Assembly (NCBI GenBank): GCA_913057175.1
Contig: CAJXNP010000013.1
Span: 62,001-126,000 of the forward strand
Source: an uncultured Cytophagales bacterium
Lineage (GTDB): Bacteria > Bacteroidota > Bacteroidia > Cytophagales > Cyclobacteriaceae
Length of the DNA stretch: 64,000 bases
Reading direction: 5' to 3'
A program made the translations under genes and the position numbers. Below, piece by piece: positions 1-8,933 of the stretch. The notes beneath the pieces were generated by a model. The model was not told the origin of the DNA, did not search any database, and was given only the letters and a program-made list of their open reading frames with translations. Positions within the stretch are counted from its first letter, which is position 1; the number at the start of each line of letters is the position of its first letter.

Positions 1-1
1 G

Positions 2-364
2 CTATTTGAAATCGCTTCACTTTATGGATATGATGTCAAGGACCTGAGAGAACGAATTTTCATTCTTTATATCTTTCAAATCACATTTTCCAGTCAGAAG
101 CATCGAAATAAAGTATATGGTATTCTCGAAAATTGGGAGATGGAAAAAGATATATTGTCCGATGACATCAATCAATTGGATTGGCGAACGTATTGGGTGG
201 AGTATCGGGACAACATTGATATGGCTAAATTACTGCAGCTAATCCCTGGATTTGGAGCAATTGTCGGAACGATGGTCAACTATCAGCTAACCAATAAGCT
301 TGGTAAATATGCCATGAATGTCTACCGGATGCGTTTGTTTCATGAGGGAAAGCTGGAAGCCTAA
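2..364 (+). CDS. EcsC family protein (3' part only)
   Basis: The reading frame is already open at base 2, so the ORF-track start at 140 is internal and the gene begins upstream of the window. The visible 120 or so C-terminal residues end with the glycine-rich segment PGFGAIVGTMVNYQ followed by a helix ending YAMNVYRMRLF. This is the typical C-terminus of EcsC-family proteins, which resemble Bacillus EcsC and are of unknown biochemical role, often membrane-associated. It is convergent with eutC, and a small AAAAGGGCCTTTTTT hairpin starts at its stop codon. The family call rests on the C-terminal pattern alone. Confidence 0.75.
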   Translation, partial: LFEIASLYGYDVKDLRERIFILYIFQITFSSQKHRNKVYGILENWEMEKDILSDDINQLDWRTYWVEYRDNIDMAKLLQLIPGFGAIVGTMVNYQLTNKLGKYAMNVYRMRLFHEGKLEA

Positions 365-377
365 AAGGGCCTTTTTT
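363..377 (+). terminator. short terminator-like hairpin after EcsC gene
   Basis: AAAAGGGCCTTTTTT overlaps the stop codon and folds into a very small hairpin followed by a T run. The loop is minimal, so strength is doubtful. The larger hairpins just downstream may do the real work. Confidence 0.35.
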
Positions 378-387
378 GTTTATCCAA

Positions 388-510
388 GATTAAGCTTTAG
401 CTTAATCTGCCCTACGGGTTGACGAAAGACTGCGTTTTTGTCAAGGTTAACCCTGACAAAGCTCCGCTTTCGTCAGCCCAAAGGGCAAATTCTGCTCCAA
501 TGCGGAATTT
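388..510. repeat. three consecutive hairpins in a convergent spacer
   Basis: The spacer between two convergent genes is almost entirely inverted repeats. First comes a perfect palindrome, GATTAAGCTTTAGCTTAATC (388-407). Next is a long nested hairpin (about 408-487) whose arms include GACGAAAG/CTTTCGTC and TGCCCT/AGGGCA, with an inner TTGTCA-GGTTAACC-TGACAA stem. Last is AAATTCTGC/GCGGAATTT (487-510). It could be a bidirectional terminator, a repeat element or a structured RNA. Confidence 0.6.
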
Positions 511-514
511 GGGT

Positions 515-1258
515 TTATTCAATTTGTTTGGAGAAATCATCTTTTAATTCTACGCCGGTAAGTTTTCTTTTTATTGCCTCATTACATAGGTAAAATAGCT
601 TTTCAGCTGCCAACTGATAGCTTAACCCGGCCGGATGGATGTTTGAAATGCAGTTTCGTTTTTCATCTGTTGTGCCTTTTTTGGGATGATAAGTGAGGTA
701 AATACCAAGGCTGTCAGGCGAGGAAAGTCCAGGCCGCTCTCCAATCAGAATAATTACTAGTTTACATTTTAATAGCTCACCAATTTCATCACCAATGGCT
801 ACCCGGCCATATTTCACCAATACAATAGGAGCAATTTGATAATTAGGTACCATTGGTAGCAATTCCTTTAGAAATGGAATGGTTTGCTGTTCAATGGCAT
901 AAGATGAAAGTCCTTCTGAAATAACAATTCCAAGATCATGGTCGGCTTTCCATACTTGCTTTAAATAATGGACCGAAGATGAATTCAGTCTTTTGCCCAA
1001 ATCCGGCCTTTGAAGATAGGTTTCCTTGTCGGCGGCCTGGCTTTGGAGTTGTAGGGTAGGGTACCCGAGCTCATTCAGTTCTTTTTGTGTGGAAGAAAGG
1101 TCCCATTCCTTCCAGACGGCTGCCCTTGCCATTGCATGATCCAACCGGAATTTCATCAAAGAATCAGTTGTCAAACTACCACCCGACCTTCCCATTCCAA
1201 TTCTGGCATGGGTTAAGGTTTTCATTAGTTTCCATGGATCTTCTTTAGTGGGTTTCAT
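515..1258 (-). CDS. eutC: ethanolamine ammonia-lyase light chain
   Basis: Small subunit of the adenosylcobalamin-dependent enzyme that splits ethanolamine into acetaldehyde and ammonia. The 247-residue protein begins with the family pattern of a helical N-terminus (LTHARIGMGRSGG) and continues with the conserved VVISEGLSSYAI-like and LIGERPGLSSPDSLGIY segments, which help form the cobalamin site. Length fits EutC. Its ATG overlaps the eutB stop by 4 bases (ATGA), so the two are translationally coupled. No shell proteins, EutA reactivase or permease follow; the next gene is convergent. Confidence 0.95.
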   Translation of the reverse strand: MKPTKEDPWKLMKTLTHARIGMGRSGGSLTTDSLMKFRLDHAMARAAVWKEWDLSSTQKELNELGYPTLQLQSQAADKETYLQRPDLGKRLNSSSVHYLKQVWKADHDLGIVISEGLSSYAIEQQTIPFLKELLPMVPNYQIAPIVLVKYGRVAIGDEIGELLKCKLVIILIGERPGLSSPDSLGIYLTYHPKKGTTDEKRNCISNIHPAGLSYQLAAEKLFYLCNEAIKRKLTGVELKDDFSKQIE

Positions 1259-2643
1259 GGATTTTTTTCATTTTGTTTAAGATAACCCAGCAGTTTTTGG
1301 TTTCCTTTTATGATTTGAAGCTTGCTGTCCATAAGGTTCATATTCTGCAACCATTTTTCAAATTCCGGCGCTGGTCTGACCTCCAGTAATTGGCGGACAA
1401 ACAAGGCGTCATGGTAAGAAGTACTTTGGTAATTCAGCATGATGTCATCTGCTCCGGGAACACCCATGATGTAATTACATCCACATGATGCAAGAAGAAC
1501 CAGAAGGTTATCCATATCGTCCTGGTCCGCATTGGCATGATTGGTATAACAAATGTCACACCCCATCGGCAATCCCAGCAATTTTCCACAAAAATGATCT
1601 TCCAGTCCTGCCCGGATGATCTGTTTTCCATCATACAAATATTCCGGTCCGATGAAACCGACAACCGTATTGACGAGAAATGGATCAAATGCACTGGCAA
1701 CGGCATAGGCACGGACTTCACACGTTTGCTGATCAACTCCATGATGAGCGTCGGCAGATAACGAACTTCCCTGTCCGGTTTCAAAATACATGATCTGATT
1801 ACCTGTAGGATTTCTTTTCAAGCTCAAACCTGCTTCATATGCATCTTGTAGCATATCGAGCGAAATACCAAAACTGGTATTTGTTTTTTCTGTTCCACCG
1901 ATTGATTGAAAGACCAGGTCAACCGGAGCTTTTCGACGGATTGCTTCCATGGTTGTGGTGACATGGCTGAGGACGCATGTTTGGGTTGGGATTTGGAATT
2001 TTTCCCGGAATTCGTCCAGAATTTCCAAAAGCCGAATAATGGAATCGGTACTATCGGAAACCGGATTGATACCGATTACAGCATCTCCAATACCAAGTGA
2101 GAGCCCGTCGATCATGCTGGCAAGAATTCCTTTTGGATCATCGGTCGGATGATTCGGTTGAAGCCGTGTGGAGAAATGTCCCCTAAGACCAACAGTACTT
2201 CGGAATTTGGTAACAACTTCACATTTTTTTGCAACAAGCATGAGATCCTGATTGCTCATGATCTTACTTACCGCAGCAACCATTTCCGGTGTTAATGATT
2301 TGCTGATTTGCGCCATTTCCTTTCCCGTGGTTGAGTAATCAAGCAGCCAATTCCGGAAATCCCCAACAGTCAAATGAGAGATCTTTTGAAAAGATTCCTG
2401 ATTGTGAGAATCTATGATCAGGCGAGTTATTTCATCTTTTTCGTAGGGGATGAGCAATTCTTCCAAGAAAAGGGAAAGAGGTTGATCTGCCAGGATCATT
2501 TTTGCGGCCATTCGCTCCACTTCATCTTTGGCAGATATTCCCGCCAATTGATCGCCTGATCTTTCTGGCGTGGCTTTTGCCATCAGCGATTTAAGATCCG
2601 GAAATGTATAGGTAAAGTTGGAAATGGAACATTTAAAAGCCAT
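1255..2643 (-). CDS. eutB: ethanolamine ammonia-lyase heavy chain
   Basis: Large, catalytic subunit of ethanolamine ammonia-lyase, a TIM-barrel enzyme that binds ethanolamine and adenosylcobalamin at the interface with EutC. The protein has 462 residues, close to the usual 450-460. Conserved stretches seen include VGLRGHFSTRLQPNHPTD, DGLSLGIGDAVIGINPVSDS, YFETGQGSSLSADAHHG and LPMGCDICYTNHANADQDDM. It is the first gene of a two-gene operon with eutC. The upstream spacer (322 bases) shows no recognisable cobalamin riboswitch by eye. Acetaldehyde would have to be handled by enzymes encoded elsewhere. Confidence 0.96.
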   Translation of the reverse strand: MAFKCSISNFTYTFPDLKSLMAKATPERSGDQLAGISAKDEVERMAAKMILADQPLSLFLEELLIPYEKDEITRLIIDSHNQESFQKISHLTVGDFRNWLLDYSTTGKEMAQISKSLTPEMVAAVSKIMSNQDLMLVAKKCEVVTKFRSTVGLRGHFSTRLQPNHPTDDPKGILASMIDGLSLGIGDAVIGINPVSDSTDSIIRLLEILDEFREKFQIPTQTCVLSHVTTTMEAIRRKAPVDLVFQSIGGTEKTNTSFGISLDMLQDAYEAGLSLKRNPTGNQIMYFETGQGSSLSADAHHGVDQQTCEVRAYAVASAFDPFLVNTVVGFIGPEYLYDGKQIIRAGLEDHFCGKLLGLPMGCDICYTNHANADQDDMDNLLVLLASCGCNYIMGVPGADDIMLNYQSTSYHDALFVRQLLEVRPAPEFEKWLQNMNLMDSKLQIIKGNQKLLGYLKQNEKNP

Positions 2644-2791
2644 TAAGGAAAATCAACATTTTCCAACATTTTCGCAATGAAGAAAAGGAATTATTGCAAT
2701 CGTTAATGAAAAAATAATGAGGTCGATAAAAAATGTTAGTGGGAATGGCCACCATATAAAAAAGTATGTGATTAATCCGGTCTTGATCAAT

Positions 2792-2860
2792 CGTTCCGCC
2801 AGGAACGTCTGGTAGATAGAAAAATAAATCCAGCACATCAATTGCGTTCCGATAGGAACG
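2792..2860. repeat. pair of REP-like palindromes in the 2644-2965 spacer
   Basis: Two short palindromes of the same design, CGTTCCGCCAGGAACG (2792-2807) and CGTTCCGATAGGAACG (2845-2860), lie 53 bases apart, each followed by a TCTGGT/TTTGGTG-like tail. Extragenic palindromes of this GTTCC...GGAAC type are commonly dispersed in Bacteroidota genomes. The rest of the spacer holds no gene I can support; the ORF-track entries here are shadows crossing the repeats. Confidence 0.6.
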
Positions 2861-2965
2861 TTTGGTGATTTTCCGCAAGACAAATTAATTCCTTCTCGAA
2901 AATTAAGAAATGACCAATACGCAAACTTTGCTTGGTTTGGATAAGCATGTCAAAGAAGAAATTAA

Positions 2966-3556
2966 TTATTTTCCCCAATGATTAGCCCTGATATTTTTCT
3001 CGGCTAATTCTACGGTTTCTAATATCCTTTTCAGCCGGGTTTCAGATTTTTTGGCGCTCATGATCCACAGGAGGATGATCTTTTTGGATGATGGAGGAAA
3101 AGCTTCGAAATTCTCGAAAGCTTTCCTATTCGCATCCAATGACTTTTGGAGGTCGTCCGGAACAACGCAATTCTCAACATCGTCCAATGCATTCCATGTG
3201 CCGGATTCTTTGGCCTGTTCGACCATTTTTAATCCTTCAGGCTCCATTCGACCATTTTTAATTAGTCTTTCTATTCTCTCTTTATTGATACCACTCCAGT
3301 TGCTTTTTGGGTTTCTCCTGGCAAAGGATAAGTAGAAACTTTTGTCATCGCGTTTATTTCCCTTGCTGTCGATCCATCCAAAACAGAGTGCTTCTTCAAC
3401 AGCTTCTTCGTAATAGATTGATGGTGCTTCACTTTCCTTGCGGTAAATAATCAACCAGACAAACTTCTCAGTCGAATGATTTTCTTTTAACCACAATCTC
3501 CACTCCTTCCTTGTCGGTGCATAAAATGTTTTCTTTCCTTTATAAACTTTTTCCAT
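2966..3556 (-). CDS. YdeI/OmpD-associated family protein
   Basis: A 196-residue protein from the ATG at 3556; the ORF-track start at 3586 is a TTG that adds ten residues not typical of the family. The pattern YAPTRKEWRLWL, then EALCFGWIDS, then LSFARRNPKSNWS, with a C-terminal PPSSKKIILLWIMSAKKSETRLKRI segment, marks the YdeI/OmdA family. Some members are linked to bacteriocin protection, but the molecular function is not known. It stands alone between eutB and the oppositely oriented ppk gene. Confidence 0.85.
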   Translation of the reverse strand: MEKVYKGKKTFYAPTRKEWRLWLKENHSTEKFVWLIIYRKESEAPSIYYEEAVEEALCFGWIDSKGNKRDDKSFYLSFARRNPKSNWSGINKERIERLIKNGRMEPEGLKMVEQAKESGTWNALDDVENCVVPDDLQKSLDANRKAFENFEAFPPSSKKIILLWIMSAKKSETRLKRILETVELAEKNIRANHWGK

Positions 3557-3724
3557 TGTGTTGTGAATGCCGTGCCAATGGCTCAATTAATTTTTAAACA
3601 AGGAATTTAAATTTAAAAATTTAACAAATACATAAACTTGGAATGATTGACAAATGATAACTTGCCTGTAGAAGCATTTGGTTTCTACTTCTCTTAAAGA
3701 AATGCCACGAATCACACCATAGTT

Positions 3725-5824
3725 ATGAACGAGCCAATCCTTGCCAGGGATAAAACCAATGTAAGCGATATAAAAACTTCTATTGAAAAATACCCGATGG
3801 CCAATCGCGACCTGAGTTGGTTATCTTTCAATTATCGCGTTTTATTGGAAGCTCGTGATCCATCTGTACCGCTCTACGATCGAATTAAATTCCTGTCAAT
3901 ATTTTCTTCTAATCTTGATGAATTTTTCAGGGTCAGAGTAGCTCATTGGCAAAATTTGCACCTTATCGAAAAGAAGAGACTTAGAACTACCCTTCGCGAA
4001 AATCCGGAAGTTATTCTCAGACGAATTCATCAGATTGTTGAATCACAATTGAAAGAATACGGTAAACTGTTTAGAGAGATCATTTATAAGCAGCTGGCTG
4101 CAGCAGGTGTTCAAATCTATAGGAATGAAAAGGTTTTATCGTCACATCGGGATGCGGTCAGGAACTATTTCAGAAGCAAAGTTCTCACTTATCTTCAACC
4201 AGTCATTCTCAATGCCGGAAAGAGTAAAACTTTATTTTTGAAAAACAAGGAGCTTTATTTTGCTCTTTCATTAAAGCGCAAGCTGGGTAAAGATAAAATG
4301 TATTATGCAGTTCTAAATATTCCCTCCCAAGATCTGCCCAGGTTTATCCAATTACCTGATATCAAAGGCAGGAAGTATTTTATGTTTCTGGATGACGTGA
4401 TCCGGGCCAACCTGCAATTTGTTTTTCCCGGATATGAGGTACTGGAATGTGCAGGTATAAAATTGAACAGGGATGCAGACCTGCAAATTGACGATGAGTT
4501 TACTGGGGATTTAGCAGATAAAATCAGGAAACATTTGGCCAGACGCAATGTTGGCAACCCTTCCCGGTTTCTATTTGATGAATCTGCTTCTAAAGAACTG
4601 ATTTCTTATTTTTGCGATCGATATTCCATTTCTGAAATGGAGGCTGTGCCGGGAGGTCGATATCATAATCTTAATGATTTCATGTCCCTGCCAAATCCTG
4701 CATATCCGAGGTTGTCCTATCCTGAAAATCGACCTTTGAGAATTCCAGCGATTGACGATGCTCACTCGATTTTTGAGATACTCGATCGGCAGGATGTTTT
4801 GCTGCATTTTCCTTATCAAAGTTATGACTATGTATTGAGGTTTTTCAACGAAGCTGCCATCGATCCGAAAGTCCGGGAAATTAAGATTACCCTTTACCGG
4901 ATTGCTTCTGACTCCTTCATTGCCAATGCCCTGATCAGCGCCGCACAAAATGGAAAAAAAGTAACGGTGTTTGTCGAATTGAAAGCACGATTTGATGAAG
5001 AAAATAATTTGTTGTGGGCAGAGAAAATGAAGCAAGCCGGGATCAGGATTATTTATTCAATTCCAGGGCTTAAGGTCCATGCTAAAGTATCTGTTGTCAT
5101 ACGGAAGTCTAAGGGCAAAAAAGTGAAATACGGGTATTTCGGAACGGGAAATTTCAATGAGAAAACTGCTGATATTTATGCAGACCACACGTTGCTTACC
5201 TCTCATGAGGCCATGACGATCGAGCTGAATTTTGTGTTCAACCATCTTTGCAATCATCCTGATCCACCTTTATTTAATCACCTCCTTGTGTCCCAGTTTA
5301 ATATGAAGGAAAGATTGCTGGGAATGATCAAACGTGAAATGGAAATTGTGAAAAAAGGTGGGAAAGGCCATGTCGTCCTGAAAATCAATAATCTGGAGGA
5401 GCCACAAATGATCAAGGCTTTGTACAAAGCTGCTAACGGTGGAGTAAAGATTGATCTGATTGTCAGAAGTGTTTGCTGTCTCTTACCCATTTCAGAAAAT
5501 ATAAGAATCATCCGCCTTGTTGATCGTTATCTGGAACACGCCCGGGTATTTTGGTTTGGCAACAATGGCAGTCCGGAAGTTTTCCTGGGCAGTGCCGATT
5601 GGATGTCCCGTAATCTTCATCGACGCATCGAGGTGGATTTTCCTCTTCATGATCCTGCGCTAAAAGAGGAAGTTGAAACAGAGCTCATGCTTCAGCTTGA
5701 GGATAATACCAAAGCATACTACATCAAAAGTGAAACCCAGCAGTTAAAAAAAAATGAACCGAAAAAGAAAAAAGTCCGGGCACAACAAGAGTATTACCAG
5801 TGGTTGAAAAGCCGATGCAGGTGA
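3725..5824 (+). CDS. ppk1: polyphosphate kinase 1
   Basis: Transfers the gamma phosphate of ATP to a growing polyphosphate chain, reversibly. The 699-residue length is normal for PPK1. The N-terminal domain begins NRDLSWLSFNYRVL and continues with FSSNLDEFFRVRVA. The two phospholipase-D-like catalytic domains are present with both key histidines: H452 in KVHAKVSVV, the expected phosphohistidine, and H605 in LEHARVFWFG. The C-terminus is a lysine-rich tail. It is monocistronic, followed closely by the convergent GH3-like gene. Confidence 0.96.
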   Translation: MNEPILARDKTNVSDIKTSIEKYPMANRDLSWLSFNYRVLLEARDPSVPLYDRIKFLSIFSSNLDEFFRVRVAHWQNLHLIEKKRLRTTLRENPEVILRRIHQIVESQLKEYGKLFREIIYKQLAAAGVQIYRNEKVLSSHRDAVRNYFRSKVLTYLQPVILNAGKSKTLFLKNKELYFALSLKRKLGKDKMYYAVLNIPSQDLPRFIQLPDIKGRKYFMFLDDVIRANLQFVFPGYEVLECAGIKLNRDADLQIDDEFTGDLADKIRKHLARRNVGNPSRFLFDESASKELISYFCDRYSISEMEAVPGGRYHNLNDFMSLPNPAYPRLSYPENRPLRIPAIDDAHSIFEILDRQDVLLHFPYQSYDYVLRFFNEAAIDPKVREIKITLYRIASDSFIANALISAAQNGKKVTVFVELKARFDEENNLLWAEKMKQAGIRIIYSIPGLKVHAKVSVVIRKSKGKKVKYGYFGTGNFNEKTADIYADHTLLTSHEAMTIELNFVFNHLCNHPDPPLFNHLLVSQFNMKERLLGMIKREMEIVKKGGKGHVVLKINNLEEPQMIKALYKAANGGVKIDLIVRSVCCLLPISENIRIIRLVDRYLEHARVFWFGNNGSPEVFLGSADWMSRNLHRRIEVDFPLHDPALKEEVETELMLQLEDNTKAYYIKSETQQLKKNEPKKKKVRAQQEYYQWLKSRCR

Positions 5825-5847
5825 AGCATGTATGAAGTTTAATAGCT

Positions 5848-7395
5848 CTATACCTTCAATTTTTCATTGCTTTGTTTGGATGCAAATTCCTCCCATTCCT
5901 CAAATTCGCCTTCCTTCATCACGCGTTTGAACTTTACCTGACCACCTTTTTGTTTCTGGTACTCAATCCAATCGTAGAAAGTGTTCGGAGATACAAATTC
6001 GACTTCTACTCCTTTAAGGGCTTTTCCCCTGGCCACTTTGTAATTCTTGTTAACAGATTTTAGAAATTCATCTAGAGTTTCACCTACCTTACTACTTTTC
6101 AAATGATCCTGATTTTCGACCCCCAGATACCATTTGTGGATGTACTCACCAGAGACTTTTTTTGCTGCTACTGTGAATTCCGGAATGGTAACGTTAAACT
6201 CCTTTTCCAGGTATCGCATGGCATCATTCATCTTCACAACCGACAGCTGAGAACCAACAACATTCAGAAAATGCTTGGTTCTGCCGGTAATTCTAATCTC
6301 ACCCTTTTCTTTATTAGTGATTTCCACCGTGTCGCCAATCACATATCTCCATGCTCCCGAAACTGTTGAGATCAAAAGGATGTATTCAAAACCTTCTTTA
6401 ACTTCACTGATGTTGACGGCGTTTTTAGTATCCTTCACGGACCCGTTATCATCGATGGCATCAGGATGGAAGGGGATAAATTCAAAATAGATCCCGCCAT
6501 CCACATCCAGCGCCATGCTTTTTGTATCGGGTCGGGATTGAAAAGCCAGAAAGCCTTCCGATGTGAGGTAGGTGTCGATAATCGTGAGGGGTTGGGCCAA
6601 CAATTTGTTAAAGCTTTTTTCATAAGGTTCGAAGGCAACACCGCCGGAAGAAAAGACCATCAGGTTGGGCCATAGTTCATGAATGTTCTTCAGATTGTAT
6701 TTATCGATGATGGCTTTCAACATCAGCTCGATCCAGGAAGGGATGCCGGATAATGCCCCGATATCCCATTCGGGCGCTTTTTCAACAATTTTTTCAATTC
6801 GTTCGTCCCATTCATCAATACGAGCCACTTCCTCCCCGGGCTTGTAATAACCCTTAAACCAAAATGGCAGATTGGCTGCGCTTATCCCGCTGATGTCTCC
6901 TTCACGAATATCGTTGTGAATTTTCAAATCTGTGCTGCTGCCCAGCATGAGGATTTCCTTTTCATAAAATTCAGCTGGCAGGTCAAAATTAGCCAGGCTT
7001 ACTACCTGCTTGATCCCGGTATCACGAATGGCCTCCAGCATTTGTGATGTCACGGGGATCCTTTTGCTGGTATTTCCCGTAGTTCCCGAGCTCAGGGCAA
7101 AGTAATCTGGTCGTTCCGGCCAGGTGATATCTCGTTCTCCGTCAGCTACTTTATGCCACCATTCATCGTACATTTTATCATAATCGTGAACAGGTACAGT
7201 CTTTTGAAATTCTTCCTCCGGATTATCGGATTCCAGGATCTGTTTAAAATTATATTTTTTGCCAAATTCAGTTTTTCTGGCGGTATGAAGAAGATCGTTT
7301 AGCACTTCTTTTTGCGATTCTACTGGATCCGTATCAGACGACAGGGTATCCGTCAGGGAAATGGCTGTTTTAATAATATTGCCGATTATATTCAT
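5848..7395 (-). CDS. GH3 family (auxin-responsive-type) acyl-adenylate enzyme
   Basis: A 515-residue member of the GH3 superfamily, named for plant acyl-amido synthetases that adenylate a carboxylic acid and join it to an amino acid. Three nucleotide-binding motifs are visible: SSGTTGNTSKRIP near residue 105, DTYLTSEGFLAF near 275 and WRYVIGDTVEIT near 350, so it is probably active as an adenylating enzyme. Bacterial members are widespread in Bacteroidota, but their substrate is unknown. It is a single gene with no biosynthetic partner nearby. Confidence 0.85.
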   Translation of the reverse strand: MNIIGNIIKTAISLTDTLSSDTDPVESQKEVLNDLLHTARKTEFGKKYNFKQILESDNPEEEFQKTVPVHDYDKMYDEWWHKVADGERDITWPERPDYFALSSGTTGNTSKRIPVTSQMLEAIRDTGIKQVVSLANFDLPAEFYEKEILMLGSSTDLKIHNDIREGDISGISAANLPFWFKGYYKPGEEVARIDEWDERIEKIVEKAPEWDIGALSGIPSWIELMLKAIIDKYNLKNIHELWPNLMVFSSGGVAFEPYEKSFNKLLAQPLTIIDTYLTSEGFLAFQSRPDTKSMALDVDGGIYFEFIPFHPDAIDDNGSVKDTKNAVNISEVKEGFEYILLISTVSGAWRYVIGDTVEITNKEKGEIRITGRTKHFLNVVGSQLSVVKMNDAMRYLEKEFNVTIPEFTVAAKKVSGEYIHKWYLGVENQDHLKSSKVGETLDEFLKSVNKNYKVARGKALKGVEVEFVSPNTFYDWIEYQKQKGGQVKFKRVMKEGEFEEWEEFASKQSNEKLKV

Positions 7396-7872
7396 GAAAA
7401 TTATTGGCTTTTGTAAAAGTTTTTAACCCTTCTTAATTGAAAAATGTGCCAATCCAAAATATGTCTCTAATTGATTATAAAAGAGGTGGAAAAATATTGA
7501 TGGGAAATAAGTTCCACAGTGTCATACTAGCCAACGCCACAAATCATGAACAATTTTCCCAAACGGATCAACGATTTTGAAAAGATGTATTGCTAAATTA
7601 ACCTCAGTTCTAAATGGTATTAATGAATTATGTTTATTCAGTAGGTTCTTCCTTTCTTAAACTTCGCGACTTTGGGCCTTTGTAGCATTAATCTTTCTTG
7701 CCACGAAGCCATGCAGACTCTAAGTATCAGCAAGTTGAATCATTACTATTATGATCTTCATTAATCGAGTTTATATGTTTAAATTATTTGGATCAGCTAA
7801 ATTAAAAATTATCTAATCTGTCAGAATCAGTTTATTTGACGGAGGAGAAAAATTCAATACAAACCAAACAAT
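7396..7872. other. 477-base divergent spacer with a possible degenerate dispersed repeat
   Basis: No gene is visible. Around 7655-7722 the sequence CGCGACTTTGGGCCTTTGTAGCA...TGCCACGAAGCC looks like a decayed copy of an intergenic repeat with TTTGTGGCA/TGCCACAAA-type arms seen in many Bacteroidota; that identification is from memory. The upstream region of the YpdA-like gene contains ACGGAGGAG 24 bases before its ATG, too far to be a normal ribosome binding site. Confidence 0.35.
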
Positions 7873-8922
7873 ATGAAAAACAAATTTGAGGTAGCCGTAA
7901 TCGGCGCCGGACCGATCGGGTTGGAAATGGCTGTTGCATTAAAGGAAAATGATCTTTCCTATATTCACTTTGAAGCAAGGCAGGTTGGAAATACCATTTG
8001 CCAATGGCCAGAAGATACCCATTTTTACAGTGCACCGGAGCGTGTTTCCATCGCAGAAATTCCCGTGCAAAATTCTACGCAGCTTCCATTAACCAAAGAG
8101 TCCTACCTGGCCTATCTCAGGCAGGTAGTTGAAATTTACGATCTTGAGATCCATACCTATGAAAAAGTATTGGAAATTGAAAAACAGAAAGGCTGTTTTT
8201 TGATTAAAACCAATAAGTACCGATCTGGGTATGAGGTTGAAAAGATTATTCTTGCCACAGGGGATATGTCTTATCCAAATAAGGTCTCAATACCGGGCTC
8301 AGACCAGGAGCATGTACATTTTGAATTTCAGAACGTCCATCAATATTTTCGAAAAAAAGTATTGGTCGTTGGAGGAAGGAATTCCGCTCTTGAGGCGGCT
8401 CTAAGATGTTATAGAATTGGAGCGCAGGTTAGTTTGAGTTACCGCAACAGTGTCTTTGAAAAATCAATCACTAAGCCATTTTTGATAGCGGAAATAGAAA
8501 TGCTCATCAAGAAAAAAATGATAGAGTTTTTACCCCATACGGAATTGAAGGAAATCGGTGAAAAGCATGCGGTTTTAAAAACGAAATCCAGAGATAAGAA
8601 AATCAATATCGATTTTGTTTTGTTCAGAATTGGATATGTGGCAGACCTAAGCCTGTTCGAAAAGGCAGGGGTTAAGTTGAAAGGAAAAGATCAGAAACCG
8701 TCTCTGAATCCGGATACAATGGAAACCAATGTGCCCGGAATATTTGTGGCAGGAACAATTGTTGGAGGGAATCAAAGTACCTATGATTTATTTATTGACA
8801 CATGTCATAACCATGTGGAGAAAATCATTCAGCATCTTTCCGGAAATCAATCACCAAAAACCGGCTCTGTTCCCTCCAGAAATTATTCGTTTCAATTGAG
8901 AGATATTCAGCCCAAGCCATAA
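7873..8922 (+). CDS. YpdA-like FAD/NAD(P)-binding oxidoreductase
   Basis: A 349-residue two-dinucleotide-binding flavoprotein. The FAD motif GAGPIG lies at residues 11-16. A second Rossmann motif, VVGGRNSALEAALR, lies near 170-183. The C-terminal FAD-closing motif NVPGIFVAGTIVGG is near 290. The arrangement and the FYSAPERVSIAEIP segment resemble YpdA/Bdr, the bacillithiol disulfide reductase, rather than thioredoxin reductase, because no CxxC redox pair is seen. The thiol partner in this organism is unknown. It stands alone, convergent with the HPF gene. Confidence 0.8.
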   Translation: MKNKFEVAVIGAGPIGLEMAVALKENDLSYIHFEARQVGNTICQWPEDTHFYSAPERVSIAEIPVQNSTQLPLTKESYLAYLRQVVEIYDLEIHTYEKVLEIEKQKGCFLIKTNKYRSGYEVEKIILATGDMSYPNKVSIPGSDQEHVHFEFQNVHQYFRKKVLVVGGRNSALEAALRCYRIGAQVSLSYRNSVFEKSITKPFLIAEIEMLIKKKMIEFLPHTELKEIGEKHAVLKTKSRDKKINIDFVLFRIGYVADLSLFEKAGVKLKGKDQKPSLNPDTMETNVPGIFVAGTIVGGNQSTYDLFIDTCHNHVEKIIQHLSGNQSPKTGSVPSRNYSFQLRDIQPKP

Positions 8923-8933
8923 GGGGTTAGTTG

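Noticed and set aside
1434-1784. 116-residue ORF inside eutB
   Set aside because: It is an out-of-frame shadow of a clearly functional gene on the same strand.
2633-2883. Two overlapping ORFs of 76 and 81 residues upstream of eutB
   Set aside because: They overlap each other and run through the REP-like palindromes, and the encoded sequences look like translated AT-rich spacer with no family match.
2644-2965. Cobalamin riboswitch upstream of eutB
   Set aside because: I could not find a B12-box-like core or the expected long folded leader; only REP-like palindromes are visible.
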